DNA of 38,737 nt from Archaeoglobaceae archaeon (GTDB lineage: Archaea > Halobacteriota > Archaeoglobi > Archaeoglobales > Archaeoglobaceae): assembly GCA_015520485.1 (NCBI GenBank), contig WAPX01000064.1:1-38737 (forward strand), in the 5' to 3' direction. How positions within the stretch are numbered: position 1 is the first letter of the stretch; each line of letters begins with the position of its first letter. A model generated the notes under the pieces. The model saw only the letters and a program-made list of their open reading frames with translations, did no database searches and was not told the origin of the DNA. Below are positions 7,989-17,172 of the stretch, piece by piece. The position numbers were made by a program, and so were the translations under genes.

Positions 7989-9224
7989 ATGCTGAGTGAA
8001 GCGATACCTGAAGACGTGGTTGTAATCGATAGAGAGCTGAAACATGACGAGGTCACTCGATTCGTAAAAGAGAACGGTTACGGGAAAACACCTCTAATTC
8101 TGAACGTTGAAGGAAAAAAGGTTGCAAAAAACTTTATTTCCACGAGAGATAGACTTTGCAGGTACCTAAACGTCAGCAGAGAGAACTTAACTCCTTATCT
8201 CGCATCACTAAAGATGGATAAAGATCCGGAAGTGTTCGATTTTGAAGATCTGAAGTTGAAAAAGAGAAATATTACTCTTGAAGACCTGCCAGTTTTGAAG
8301 TACTATCCAAAAGATGGAGGCAAGTACATAACTGCTGGAGTCGTTGTAGCGTCATTTAACGGTAGCTGTAACGCCTGCATCCACAGAATGATGCTTCTCG
8401 ACGGTGAGAGACTCGTGGTCAGACTCGTAAAACCAAGACACACGTATTTGCTGTGGAAACGGGCTATAAAAGAGGGGAAAGAGCTGAAAATTGCGATAGC
8501 CATTGGCGTACATCCTCTCGTTCTCTTTGCCTCTGCAACTCGAGTTCCGGAGGGTATGGAATTCAGGTACGCGAAGTCTCTGCTTGAAGACTTCAGAGTT
8601 TACAGAGCAGAGTACGATGAAAAGCTGTTGGTACCGCCAGCGGAAATCGTACTCTTCGGCAGAATTACTGCGAAGCTTTCGAAGGAGGGGCCTTTTGTAG
8701 ATTTAACGGGAACATACGATATCGTTAGAGAGCAGCCCGTCGTGGAAATAGACGAGATCTGGAGCAAAGACGATCCGCTGTACTACTCCATAACTCCCGC
8801 CAGTTCTGAGCACAGCGTTCTGATGGGAATTCCCTACGAACCCCTGATATACCGGAGCGTATCGAAAGTCTGCAGGGTTAAAAACGTGGTTATGAGTGAG
8901 GGGGGGATGTGCTACTTCCACGCTTTCGTGCAGATAGAAAAGCACAGCGAGGGCGATGGTAAAAACGCAATTCTGGCAGCTTTTACCGCTCACCACAGCC
9001 TGAAACACGTCGTCGTCGTGGACGAGGATATAGACATTTTCAACCCCGCTGACGTTGAATACGCAATTGCAACGAGATTTCAGGGAGATAAAGACCTCGT
9101 AATCGTAAGGGGAGCGAGAGGAAGCTCACTTGACCCGTCGTCTGAAAACGGCATAACGACCAAGGTTGGCTTAGACGCAACAAAGGACATCAGCAGGAAA
9201 GAGGACTTCGAAAGGGTAGTGTAA
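7989..9224 (+). CDS. UbiD family decarboxylase, probable anhydromevalonate phosphate decarboxylase
   Basis: 411 residues, typical of the short archaeal UbiD homologues that use prenylated FMN. Family segments include GKYITAGVVVA, VKPRHTYLLW and IAIGVHPLVLFASATRVP. The next gene is aconitase X. In Aeropyrum the enzymes of this pair turn 5-phosphomevalonate into trans-anhydromevalonate phosphate and then decarboxylate it to isopentenyl phosphate. The adjacency supports this role over ubiquinone or aromatic acid metabolism. A TATA-like box (ataagtata, about 7961-7970) about 25 nt before the ATG suggests a leaderless transcript. Confidence 0.85.
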   Translation: MLSEAIPEDVVVIDRELKHDEVTRFVKENGYGKTPLILNVEGKKVAKNFISTRDRLCRYLNVSRENLTPYLASLKMDKDPEVFDFEDLKLKKRNITLEDLPVLKYYPKDGGKYITAGVVVASFNGSCNACIHRMMLLDGERLVVRLVKPRHTYLLWKRAIKEGKELKIAIAIGVHPLVLFASATRVPEGMEFRYAKSLLEDFRVYRAEYDEKLLVPPAEIVLFGRITAKLSKEGPFVDLTGTYDIVREQPVVEIDEIWSKDDPLYYSITPASSEHSVLMGIPYEPLIYRSVSKVCRVKNVVMSEGGMCYFHAFVQIEKHSEGDGKNAILAAFTAHHSLKHVVVVDEDIDIFNPADVEYAIATRFQGDKDLVIVRGARGSSLDPSSENGITTKVGLDATKDISRKEDFERVV

Positions 9225-9260
9225 CTGGAATCGTCGTTGTTGCCTTTGGAGGGGTTTGAA

Positions 9261-10424
9261 TTGTACCTGACCAAGGAGCAGGAAGAGCTTCTGGATAAAC
9301 CGGGATGCGACGTCTGCATGAAGCTACTGATTTCCATAGGTAAGACCTTTGACGCTGGGAGAATGATAGAAGTCAAGTCTGTCCACATTTCCGGAATATC
9401 CTACCAGAATATTGGAAATGCAGGTCTGGAGTGGCTGGAGGAGCTGAGCAAAACTGCGAGATTCAGAGTTAAGGCGACCGTCAATCCGGCAGGAATGGAT
9501 CTGCAGAGGTGGAGGGAAATGGGCATAAGCGAGGATTTCTATCGAAAACAGCTTAGAATTCTGAAAGCTCTGGAGAGAATGGGTGCCAGACTTGAAATGA
9601 GCTGCATTCCGTACTACTTCGAGAGAATTAAACGCTGTGAATCGCTGGCCTGGGCTGAAAGCAATGCAGTCGTGTACGCAAACTCCATTCTGGGTGCGAG
9701 AACGAACAGGGAAAGCGGAATAACCGCAATTGCCTCTGCAGTTACAGGACTAACTCCTGAATACGGCATGCATTTAAACAGCAATAGAGTTGCTGATCTG
9801 GCTGTAAAGCTGAAAATCCCGGAGGGGTGTGCACCTCTCGCCGGATGCGAAATTGGAAAGCTGGAGTGCAGGGTACCGTACATCGTGTGCGACAGAAAGT
9901 TGAGAGAGGATGAAATGAGAGCAATGGGGGCGGCGATGGCTGCAACTGGTGGAAAAGCCATGTTCCACGTAGAAAATCAGACTCCGGAATGGAACGCTTA
10001 CGAAAAGCCAGAAGATAAAGTTGAGGTGCGTGCAGAGGAGTTAAAAGAAATGAAAGAGGAAAACGCTCCGGTGGAGATGCCGGACCTGATAGCGATTGGC
10101 TGTCCCCATGCGTATACTGAAGAAATTCTGAAAATCGCTGAGTTAACGAGAGACAGGTTTAAAATTCCGGTCTGGATTTTCACATGCCGGAGGGTGCTGA
10201 AAGACGAAAATGCGATGAGGGCTAAGGAAAAAATAGAAAAATTCGGAGGAAAGGTATTCTGCGACACGTGCATGGTGGTTTCTCCTGCAACCGAACGGTT
10301 TGGAAAAGTCATGGTCGATTCGGGAAAGGCATTAACGTACCTACCGAAGTTGAGGAAAGTCGAAGCGTTTTTCGGCACACTCGAAGAGTGCATTGACGTT
10401 GCGCTGGGTAACGTTAAAATTTAG
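9261..10424 (+). CDS. Aconitase X, probable phosphomevalonate dehydratase large subunit
   Basis: 387 residues of the DUF521/aconitase X family, starting MYLTKEQEELL. The start is a TTG preceded by GGAGGGG at 9248-9254 with a six-base spacer; the longer open frame from 9237 lacks this. Cysteines that may bind the 4Fe-4S cluster occur in CGCxxxx-like positions around APLAGCEIG and FCDTCMVVSP. It dehydrates 5-phosphomevalonate together with a small DUF126 subunit. That small subunit is not in this window, so it must be encoded elsewhere. Only 36 bases separate it from the UbiD gene, so they are probably co-transcribed. Confidence 0.85.
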   Translation: MYLTKEQEELLDKPGCDVCMKLLISIGKTFDAGRMIEVKSVHISGISYQNIGNAGLEWLEELSKTARFRVKATVNPAGMDLQRWREMGISEDFYRKQLRILKALERMGARLEMSCIPYYFERIKRCESLAWAESNAVVYANSILGARTNRESGITAIASAVTGLTPEYGMHLNSNRVADLAVKLKIPEGCAPLAGCEIGKLECRVPYIVCDRKLREDEMRAMGAAMAATGGKAMFHVENQTPEWNAYEKPEDKVEVRAEELKEMKEENAPVEMPDLIAIGCPHAYTEEILKIAELTRDRFKIPVWIFTCRRVLKDENAMRAKEKIEKFGGKVFCDTCMVVSPATERFGKVMVDSGKALTYLPKLRKVEAFFGTLEECIDVALGNVKI

Positions 10425-10515
10425 ACCTGACGGAGCCTGAAAGTAAACGAGAGTTGGTGAGTATAGATGAATTTAAAACTGAAAATAAAAATCACAGCCG
10501 CAGCACTGAACTCTA

Positions 10516-10773
10516 TCACACGTTCATCAGAAACGTCCACACCATGTACCACCCACCGAGTGCCACTGCAGAAATCGTCAGCCAGTCTTTTGCCTCTACG
10601 TTTTTCACGCCGAGTCTGGGCAGTATGAACTTGTTCAGGTAAATGAACACGACAAGCACGATTATTCCGAGAGGATCTCTCTTCACGTTCCCAATCGTTA
10701 TTATGTAGGAAACAACTCCAGCTATACACCCCAGCAAAAACGGGACGAAGGCTTTCAGCATGTCTTCATCCAT
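10516..10773 (-). CDS. Small three-helix membrane protein (possibly EMC6-like)
   Basis: 85 residues with three hydrophobic stretches: FVPFLLGCIAGVVSYIITIG, a central GIIVLVVFIYLNKFIL and a final ISAVALGGWYMVWTFLM. The central IYLNKF and the AKDWL before the last helix recall small archaeal proteins annotated as EMC6-like; I am not certain of that link. It begins 12 bases after the stop of thrS, so it is probably in the same transcript. Role unknown. Confidence 0.6.
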   Translation of the reverse strand: MDEDMLKAFVPFLLGCIAGVVSYIITIGNVKRDPLGIIVLVVFIYLNKFILPRLGVKNVEAKDWLTISAVALGGWYMVWTFLMNV

Positions 10774-10785
10774 GTTCTCACCTTC

Positions 10786-12660
10786 TCACCTGAAAGATGG
10801 CCTCTCAGACAGTTTGACGGGCAGAGGTAACGGTTTGAACGGCATACCCTCACACTCCTTCTTTATCCTGTCAATCAGCTCCTCAACGCTCATTTTTACT
10901 CTCTTCTGCTTTTCGAGCTCTGATTCAGCTCTGATTGTGACGGTTAGCTTACCCTCCTCGACTTCTTTCTTACCTATCACCGCCACGTAAGGTATCCACT
11001 CCGTTGAGGCATCTCTTACCTTTTTGTTCAGAGTTTCGTCTCTGTCGTCAACGTCCGCTCTAATTAAACGTTTGTTCAGTTTTTCCGCAACTTCAAGTGC
11101 CGTGTCCAGAAAGTTTTCGGAGATCGGTATAACCCTTACCTGAACCGGTGATAACCATACCGGAAGCATCGGCGGTTTTCCCCTTTCAGCATTCATGTAG
11201 GCCTTTTCAAGCAGTGCATAGATACACCTCTCTATAGCACCGCTTGCTGAACAGTGCAGTATGTAAGGCCTCTTCTTCTCCCCGTCTTTCCCCACGTAGC
11301 TTATGTCGTACCTTTCGGCGTTCTCTACATCTATCTGGACTGTTGACAGCGCAGAAGCCTTGTCCAGAGCATCCACGAAGTTGAACTCGAACTTTAACAC
11401 GAAGTAAAAGAACCTCCTGTCCCACATCTCTATCAGAATCGGCTTTTTCAGTATCTCCGATATCTCTTTCAAGAATTCTTTATTTTCTTCGTAGAAGTCC
11501 TTGGTAACTCTTATCGCTACTTCGTAATCCTCCGGAGTTAGCCCTATAGCTCTCAGAGTCTCAACGCTGAGCCTGTACTGGTTCATGAACTCTTTTTTTG
11601 CCTGTTCCATGTCCTTTACTATCGTGTGCATGTCTGGCATCGTGAAAGCTCTCAACCTTCTCAGCCCTACCAGTTCTCCTCTCTGCTCCTTCCTGAAGGA
11701 GTACCTCGTCAGCTCGTATATTTTGAGGGGCAGGTTCCTGTATGTTATAACAGCGTCGCTGCACATGAGAAACTGCCCAAAACAGGCGGCAAATCTGAGG
11801 AAAAACTCTCTTTTGTCTCCCTTAATGATGTACTGCCTCGCCGGAAACCTCTCAAGGTACCTCCTCAGCGTTGGGTGGTCTCTGCTGTACATTATTGGTG
11901 TTTCAACTTCCATTGCCCCGTACTCTACGCACTTTCTGGTAACGAACTCCTCAAGCAGAGATTTTACCAGCCTTCCCTTGGGGTAGTAGCGCATGTGCCC
12001 GCTGTCACTCGCCTCCTCGTAATCTGCTATCTGCAATCTCTTCATCAGCTCCACGTGTGGCGGAACTCTGTCAACAGCCCTCCTCTTGGAAATCTCGTAA
12101 TCCGCAAACTTTTTTAGCTTTGGATAGTTCGAAAAATCGAATTCTTCCACGCTAACGAGTTTTCCGTCGTGTAAAATGTACCAGTAGCTCTTAGCTTTCT
12201 CTTCATCTCTCAACGCCTGAGTTAACTCCTTTTCGTCCAGTTCTTCCACCTGCTGGCTTCTGAGCTCTCTCGAAAGTTCGCTCAGAGGATGACCCTTGCA
12301 GGAAATCTTAAAAGCCTTGTACCATCCGAAAGGCGCTCTGTAAACTTCAAGGTCTGAAAGCTTTTCCTCCATCATTTTCAAAAGCCTGATCGCAAGCTCC
12401 GGTGAGGATAAATTCGAAGAAAGGTGTGCGTAGGGATAGAGAACAACTCTTTCAGCTCCCACCTTTTTCGCAACCGCTCTGATTTCGCTGACAGCCTTTT
12501 CAGCCACTTTCTCGTCGTCTCCTTTTTCAACTGCAACAAAGGCGACGAGCGGTTCTTCAACCCTCATCGATTTTCTTCCCTCATCCACGTCTTCAGCGAT
12601 TTTTGTTGCTTTTTTAGCCTCGTACTCCATGTAATCAGCGTGAACGAGTAAAAGTTTCAT
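10786..12660 (-). CDS. thrS: Threonyl-tRNA synthetase, archaeal type
   Basis: 624 residues. The N-terminal 140 residues are the archaeal D-aminoacyl-tRNA-deacylase-like editing domain ([26 protein letters not shown]) that removes serine from tRNA-Thr. The class II core follows. Zinc ligands are likely the Cys in FAACFGQF, the His in MPDMH and the His in YILHCSASG. Motif 3 is [14 protein letters not shown]. The C-terminal anticodon-binding domain reads [13 protein letters not shown] to [12 protein letters not shown]. All parts are intact. It is divergent from tatC. Confidence 0.97.
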   Translation of the reverse strand: MKLLLVHADYMEYEAKKATKIAEDVDEGRKSMRVEEPLVAFVAVEKGDDEKVAEKAVSEIRAVAKKVGAERVVLYPYAHLSSNLSSPELAIRLLKMMEEKLSDLEVYRAPFGWYKAFKISCKGHPLSELSRELRSQQVEELDEKELTQALRDEEKAKSYWYILHDGKLVSVEEFDFSNYPKLKKFADYEISKRRAVDRVPPHVELMKRLQIADYEEASDSGHMRYYPKGRLVKSLLEEFVTRKCVEYGAMEVETPIMYSRDHPTLRRYLERFPARQYIIKGDKREFFLRFAACFGQFLMCSDAVITYRNLPLKIYELTRYSFRKEQRGELVGLRRLRAFTMPDMHTIVKDMEQAKKEFMNQYRLSVETLRAIGLTPEDYEVAIRVTKDFYEENKEFLKEISEILKKPILIEMWDRRFFYFVLKFEFNFVDALDKASALSTVQIDVENAERYDISYVGKDGEKKRPYILHCSASGAIERCIYALLEKAYMNAERGKPPMLPVWLSPVQVRVIPISENFLDTALEVAEKLNKRLIRADVDDRDETLNKKVRDASTEWIPYVAVIGKKEVEEGKLTVTIRAESELEKQKRVKMSVEELIDRIKKECEGMPFKPLPLPVKLSERPSFR

Positions 12661-12764
12661 GAAGCTGGTTGGCGAGAGGGGGTTACTTAAATTTTACCTG
12701 ATTTTATCCGATTGAGTCGAAAAGCTGGAAAAGAATTAAGTCTCCTGAAAGCTTAATTTCGCTC

Positions 12765-13541
12765 GTGAGTTTAAGCGATGAAAGGGAACAGGAGAAATTT
12801 GGACCTCCAGAAGATGTGGATATGGAAATAACAGAACACATAGCCGAACTCAGAAAGAGGCTGATGAGAATTGTTTTTGCTCTCGTTGCCGGACTTATTG
12901 CAGTTTTTAATTTTTCAGATAAAATAATATACGCGCTATGGAATTACCTGTTTCACAGCAGGATAGCAATGGTTGCTTTTTCCCCGACGGAGTGGATTAT
13001 GGCAAGGTTAGCGGTATCTCTGGTTGTTGCATTCGCAGTTCTGTATCCTTACATTGCCTACGAGCTGTATCTGTTTGCCAAACCCGGACTTTACGATCAC
13101 GAGAGGAGATTTCTGAAAATTTTTATTCCGTTTTCGTACGTTCTGTTTTTAACGGGAGCAGCTTTAGCCCTCTTTGTCGTTTTGCCCAGACTGTACGGTA
13201 TTTTTGTTAGAGGATACCTTGGAGCGATGCCTTTTCTATCAGTTAAAAGGACACTCTATAGCACCTTTAAGGTTGTGTTAGCCTTCGGGCTGGCATTTCA
13301 GATTCCAGTTCTATCTGCGATAGCTGCGAGACTCGGGCTCGTAAATGCGAAGTGGTTAAAGGAGAAGAGGTTAATCGTATATTTAGCCGTGTTTTTACTC
13401 GCAACCAACGTAACCCTCGATTTTACGGGATTCAGCCAGCTTATCGTGCTTGCAGTGGTCGTCATCATGTACGAGATAAGCATACAGGTAGCTAAACTGA
13501 TGGAGAGGGAGAGAGTGCAGGATGAAATGACAAAACAATAA
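12765..13541 (+). CDS. tatC: Sec-independent protein translocase TatC
   Basis: 258 residues. The cytoplasmic N-terminus has the signal-peptide-binding EITEHIAELRKRL motif. About six membrane helices follow, with FAKPGLYDHERRF in the first cytoplasmic loop, all typical of TatC, the receptor that exports folded proteins with twin-arginine signals. The start is a GTG at 12765; the first ATG in frame is 18 codons later at MEITEH. No tatA gene is visible nearby. Charged residues end the protein (VAKLMERERVQDEMTKQ). Confidence 0.93.
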   Translation: MSLSDEREQEKFGPPEDVDMEITEHIAELRKRLMRIVFALVAGLIAVFNFSDKIIYALWNYLFHSRIAMVAFSPTEWIMARLAVSLVVAFAVLYPYIAYELYLFAKPGLYDHERRFLKIFIPFSYVLFLTGAALALFVVLPRLYGIFVRGYLGAMPFLSVKRTLYSTFKVVLAFGLAFQIPVLSAIAARLGLVNAKWLKEKRLIVYLAVFLLATNVTLDFTGFSQLIVLAVVVIMYEISIQVAKLMERERVQDEMTKQ

Positions 13542-13564
13542 TAGAAAGTTTAAAAAATAAAAAA

Positions 13565-14419
13565 TCAGTGAGTGCAGGGTACCAGCAGTACTGGCAAAAC
13601 TGAATTTCTAATAACAGCTTCCGCTGTACTCCCCATGAGGAGTTCTTTTATCCTGCTTCTGCTCTTTTTTCCAAGAACTATCAGAGTGGAACCTCTCACA
13701 ACGGCCTCTCTTATTATTTCATCTGACGCTATTCCCGCAACGACTTCTACATCGCACTCGAACTTAAACTGCTTTGAGTAACATTTGAGCTGTTCCATCG
13801 CCTTTTCAACGTTCTCCTCAATCTCACTGTGCTTTCCATAATCCACTACGTGGAACAGAGTGGCACTCTTTACGTAATCTTCGAAAAGAGCTTTTACAGT
13901 ATCAACTACGTGCCCGGAGCACGTACCAAGACCGAGAGCAATCAGAGGTCTCTCAAAAACTCTTCTCGCATCCCAGTAACACTTGACGCTTCTTTTCGCC
14001 TTGTCCCACTCGTACTTGACAAGCAGTACTGGCTTCCTCGCAACCCTTGCAACGTTGGAGGCAGTTGTACCTATGACCATGTGCCTGAGCAAGTTCTCAC
14101 CCTTTGCCGGCATGTAAATTATGTCAACGTTTTTCTCGTCTGCCACACGGGCTATTTCTATTGAAGGCGTTCCAATCCTCACAACACAGTCCACAACGTT
14201 TATACCCATCTCCCTGAATTCCCTAGCAACGTTTTCGAGTTTCTCTCTAATCTCTTTTCTGTACTCGTCCATTATGTCCGGAAGAGCAGTAGTATCTATT
14301 ACATGGATCAACACGAGTTCCTCCGCCACGCCGGTACTGAAGAACTTGGGAATGCAGTTCCCCATTGCGTGTTCGCTAACCATCGAAAAATCTACAGGGA
14401 ATAACAACCTCTTGATCAC
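13565..14419 (-). CDS. Tandem universal stress protein (UspA)
   Basis: 284 residues with two UspA domains. The first (1-143) runs from IKRLLFPVDFS to TTASNVARVARKPVLLV, and the second (about 155-284) from PLIALGLGTCSG to GSTAEAVIRNSVLPVLLV. The second domain ends with a complete nucleotide-binding pattern (LMGSTAEAV); the first has VIGTTASNV at the same place. The start is GTG with GGAGGTG six bases before it. A TATA-like box lies near 14460. Such proteins bind ATP in stress responses; the specific signal is unknown. Confidence 0.88.
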   Translation of the reverse strand: MIKRLLFPVDFSMVSEHAMGNCIPKFFSTGVAEELVLIHVIDTTALPDIMDEYRKEIREKLENVAREFREMGINVVDCVVRIGTPSIEIARVADEKNVDIIYMPAKGENLLRHMVIGTTASNVARVARKPVLLVKYEWDKAKRSVKCYWDARRVFERPLIALGLGTCSGHVVDTVKALFEDYVKSATLFHVVDYGKHSEIEENVEKAMEQLKCYSKQFKFECDVEVVAGIASDEIIREAVVRGSTLIVLGKKSRSRIKELLMGSTAEAVIRNSVLPVLLVPCTH

Positions 14420-14541
14420 GATTGCACCTCCAAATTTTTTAGCTAAATAATTATAATGAGAAGTATTTATAGCTTTCTAAATGGAAACGAGGTAGATAAA
14501 GGTAGATAAAAATTTAAAGCTATCTATAATCATTAAATTTA

Positions 14542-15510
14542 TTAACTCATTAAATCCTTCACGCTGTACAGAACCATTATTTCCTCTACATCTGGAAGTT
14601 TTTCGACCTCGTTTTTTACTCTCTCTATGAGCTTTTTCTCGACTGCATGAACCATGAAGTAGATGGGATAGCGCCATGACTCAGGAGTTTTTCTCTCAAC
14701 GAGGTGTGTTATCTCCGGTATTTTTGCGAGCTTTTTTGCGAGTTTTTCGGGTTTATCCGTTTTAATCAGATGCATACCGTTCTCTTTAAAGCCAATCTTT
14801 CTCTCCTTCAAAACCCCGCTGAAATCCCTCACAACACCTTTTTCTATCAGTTCGGAAATCAGACTCACTATTTCCTCCTCCCGGTAACCGTACTTCGCTA
14901 ACCCGAGAAATGGCCTCTTCTCAAATTCGAGTTTTTCGAGCTTGAAGAGAAGATTCTCATCTATTCCGAGTTCCTCCACCTTCGGTACGTCAAACTTCGC
15001 ATTCGAGCTTTCGCTCCACGATATTCCCTTTGTTAGGTCGTACTTAACGTCCATCTTGTAAACCCTTTTCGTCGGAAGCACTATGTAATCCTGCACATTG
15101 CATTTCTCCATTATTTCAGAGGCGAGTTTTTCCACAGCTTCAAAGTTCTCAGCTTTAATCGTGAACCAGATGTTGTACTCGTAGTCTCTCCAGTAGTTGT
15201 GCTTCGGCCTGTACGAGTTTATGATTCTTGCTACCTCTTCAATTCTGCTCTCATCAACCTTTGCTGCAACGAGTGCCGCTCTCTGCTGTCTGGAGAAAGC
15301 CCTGTAGTTCAGATTTGCCCCGTACCTCTTTACCACACCTTTTTTGTGCAGCTCTCTTAACTTTCGAAGGGCGAACTCCTCATTAAGCCCTGTTTTTTCT
15401 GCGAGATCGGAAAGTGGCGTTGTCGTTAGGGGCAGGTCGTACTGTAAGTTCATCAGCAGCTCTACAGTCTGTTCATCAAATTCAGAAGTTGATCCTGATG
15501 AGACTTTCAT
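14542..15510 (-). CDS. ahbAB: Fused AhbA-AhbB siroheme decarboxylase (Lrp-like)
   Basis: 322 residues made of two Lrp/AsnC-like units. The first (1-165) holds an HTH (PLSDLAEKTGLNEEFALRKL) and a ligand domain with HNYWRDYEYNIWFTIKAE. The second (about 170-322) begins FDVPKVEELGIDENLLFKLE and includes a degenerate HTH and ESWRYPIYFMVHAV. AhbA and AhbB normally form a heterodimer that removes two acetate carboxyl groups from siroheme to give 12,18-didecarboxysiroheme in the alternative heme pathway. Here both seem joined. The gene overlaps the upstream precorrin-2 dehydrogenase gene by 29 bases, which fits a siroheme-to-heme operon. It could also act as a regulator. Confidence 0.8.
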   Translation of the reverse strand: MKVSSGSTSEFDEQTVELLMNLQYDLPLTTTPLSDLAEKTGLNEEFALRKLRELHKKGVVKRYGANLNYRAFSRQQRAALVAAKVDESRIEEVARIINSYRPKHNYWRDYEYNIWFTIKAENFEAVEKLASEIMEKCNVQDYIVLPTKRVYKMDVKYDLTKGISWSESSNAKFDVPKVEELGIDENLLFKLEKLEFEKRPFLGLAKYGYREEEIVSLISELIEKGVVRDFSGVLKERKIGFKENGMHLIKTDKPEKLAKKLAKIPEITHLVERKTPESWRYPIYFMVHAVEKKLIERVKNEVEKLPDVEEIMVLYSVKDLMS

Positions 15511-16183
15511 CTATCTTCCTCCTTCCGGAGACGTAATCCTCAACAAGCTTTTCTACGAGCTTCTTTGCTCCTTCCACGTCCTCTTTTTTGACAAGCTCTC
15601 TGAATTTGGGATCAGCTGATATTACAAAGTAAAGCTTCATTCTGAGCTGAACGGGAACTCCTTTCTCCTTCATATACTTTTTCAGGTGGTACATCGCCTC
15701 AAGAAGGTAAATCAGTTCTTCATCTTCTTCTATCATCTTTCTTATTGAGTCTCTAACCTTTCTGGCAACGACTCCGCTCTTACCTTCTGTTGTAACTGCA
15801 AACCTTATTCCGTCAACTTCACCCTCAAACGGCACGACTACCTCTGTTTTTTCTGCATCGTTGGCCAAATTAACGAGCGTCCTGTACTTCTTAGAGATTT
15901 TCACGACCTTATCGTTGAGTTCAAGAGGGGGTATAGCAACGGTAACGAGATTCGCCCACGAAATGTTCTCTTCAAGCAGTTCATCATCAAAAGCGTTACC
16001 CTTAACGAGTTCGATCTTTCCTTTTTTTGCGAGCTCTTTGAGCTCCTCGCTGAAATCAAGGCTGAGCACCCTCACGTTTGCTCCTGCACCGAGAAACTTT
16101 TTCGCTCTCGATGTGCCAACTCCTCCGCCACCAATCACAAGGACGTTTTTCCCTTCGAACTCGATGTAAAGAGGAAGTCTCAT
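15482..16183 (-). CDS. Precorrin-2 dehydrogenase / sirohydrochlorin ferrochelatase
   Basis: 233 residues, like the Met8p/CysG N-terminal family. The NAD-binding GGGGVGTSRAKKFLGAGANV is at residues 18-37. The oxidation product sirohydrochlorin is then metallated to siroheme in the bifunctional enzymes; whether this one also inserts iron is not certain. The middle NTEGKSGVVARKVRDSIR region is the usual family pattern. The ATG at 16183 lies about 25 nt after a TATA-like box (aaagtatttctat, RNA sense) in the 43-base gap after the V4R gene, so it probably has its own promoter. It feeds the AhbA-AhbB fusion downstream. Confidence 0.9.
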   Translation of the reverse strand: MRLPLYIEFEGKNVLVIGGGGVGTSRAKKFLGAGANVRVLSLDFSEELKELAKKGKIELVKGNAFDDELLEENISWANLVTVAIPPLELNDKVVKISKKYRTLVNLANDAEKTEVVVPFEGEVDGIRFAVTTEGKSGVVARKVRDSIRKMIEEDEELIYLLEAMYHLKKYMKEKGVPVQLRMKLYFVISADPKFRELVKKEDVEGAKKLVEKLVEDYVSGRRKIDESLIRINF

Positions 16184-16226
16184 TGCCAGAGGGTTGAAAG
16201 AAGAAATAGAAATACTTTGTTGTTAA

Positions 16227-16802
16227 TCATTCGACAGTTTGAAAAACGAATTCGCACGCATCATCTCCAGTGGCCTGACATTTGATCTCCTCTCCCCTGA
16301 ACTTCTTTGCAAACAATCCTTCAAGTAAACCCCATGTATAACCCAGTAACATCCAGCAAACCGGATGAGATGGCTTCTCTTTGAGTTTGATAAACCCAAT
16401 AGCCTCAAGAGAGTCCTTTACGATTACTCTGAAGCTATCGCCACACTCGCACTTTATTTTTCCCCAGCCAAAGCATTTACCCCATATAGTAATCATGTTC
16501 TTTGCAATCATCCTGGCTTTTTCCTCGTCCATTTTTCCAAACTTCTTTTCGTACCTTCTTCTTATAGCATTTCCGGCAATTTTGCCCCTGTTTTTCGAAG
16601 CGTTGAGTATCAGCCCCTTAGCTGCTCTTCCCACTATTTTCTCCATTTCTATGTAAAGTCCGGCAAGAAAAGTTGCGTATATGCAGCCGAGAGGTATTCT
16701 ACCAAGAAAATTCTTAACTCCATCTTCATGCACGATAAAACTACTATCAAGCTCCTCCTCACTCATTTCGCTTAAATCCTTACTGACCAGTATATCAAAC
16801 AT
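16227..16802 (-). CDS. V4R domain protein
   Basis: 191 residues. The C-terminal 150 residues are a V4R domain, ending with the diagnostic MLLGYTWGLLEGLFAKKF and KCQATGDDACEFVF; other cysteines (KCECGDSF) may help bind a ligand or metal. V4R is a small-molecule-binding domain of bacterial regulators and the likely ancestor of the TRAPP subunit Bet3. There is no HTH here, so it is not a transcription factor by itself. The ATG at 16802 is four bases after the Roadblock stop, with GGTGAT as the binding site; the longer frame to 16847 lies inside the Roadblock gene. Last gene of the ATPase-GTPase-Roadblock operon. Confidence 0.85.
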   Translation of the reverse strand: MFDILVSKDLSEMSEEELDSSFIVHEDGVKNFLGRIPLGCIYATFLAGLYIEMEKIVGRAAKGLILNASKNRGKIAGNAIRRRYEKKFGKMDEEKARMIAKNMITIWGKCFGWGKIKCECGDSFRVIVKDSLEAIGFIKLKEKPSHPVCWMLLGYTWGLLEGLFAKKFRGEEIKCQATGDDACEFVFQTVE

Positions 16803-16806
16803 AAAA

Positions 16807-17172
16807 TCACCCCAGCAACTCCTCAATTTTTTTACTCGCTTTTCCAAGTTGCAGTAAAATTAAGCCTAAGTTTGCTTTGGGAGTTGTCATAACAACAAGC
16901 AAGGCTTTTTCTCCCGCACCCATGGCAACTATTTTGCCACTTGGACTTTCAACCACAACCCTGTCCGGCGTACCTTTTCCAAGTTCGGACATTGCCGTTT
17001 CTGCCGCACCGAGCATTGTGGCACTCATAGCGGCAAAAGCATCTGCATTCACGCTTGAAGATATGTCCGCAGCTATCAGCAAACCATCTCTCGAAACTAT
17101 TGCAGAAGCTTCTACATCTCCTGTTGACTTCATCTCTTTCAAAATATCTTCAAGTTGAGACCTCAGGCTCAT
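16807..17172 (-). CDS. Roadblock/LC7 domain protein
   Basis: 121 residues, a single Roadblock/LC7 domain (LEDILKEMKSTGDVEASAIVSRDG at the start, AMSATMLGAAETAM in the central helix, KALLVVMTTPKANLGLILL near the end). These homodimers bind Ras-like GTPases; MglB, the GTPase-activating protein of MglA, is the known bacterial example. The gene overlaps the end of the GTPase gene by 23 bases and is followed by V4R after four bases. The most direct inference is that it binds and regulates the adjacent GTPase. Confidence 0.92.
   Translation of the reverse strand: MSLRSQLEDILKEMKSTGDVEASAIVSRDGLLIAADISSSVNADAFAAMSATMLGAAETAMSELGKGTPDRVVVESPSGKIVAMGAGEKALLVVMTTPKANLGLILLQLGKASKKIEELLG

Noticed and set aside
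14490-14511. Tandem GGTAGATAAA repeat between the usp and ahb genes
   Set aside because: Only two copies in A-rich DNA downstream of a gene end; no sign of function.
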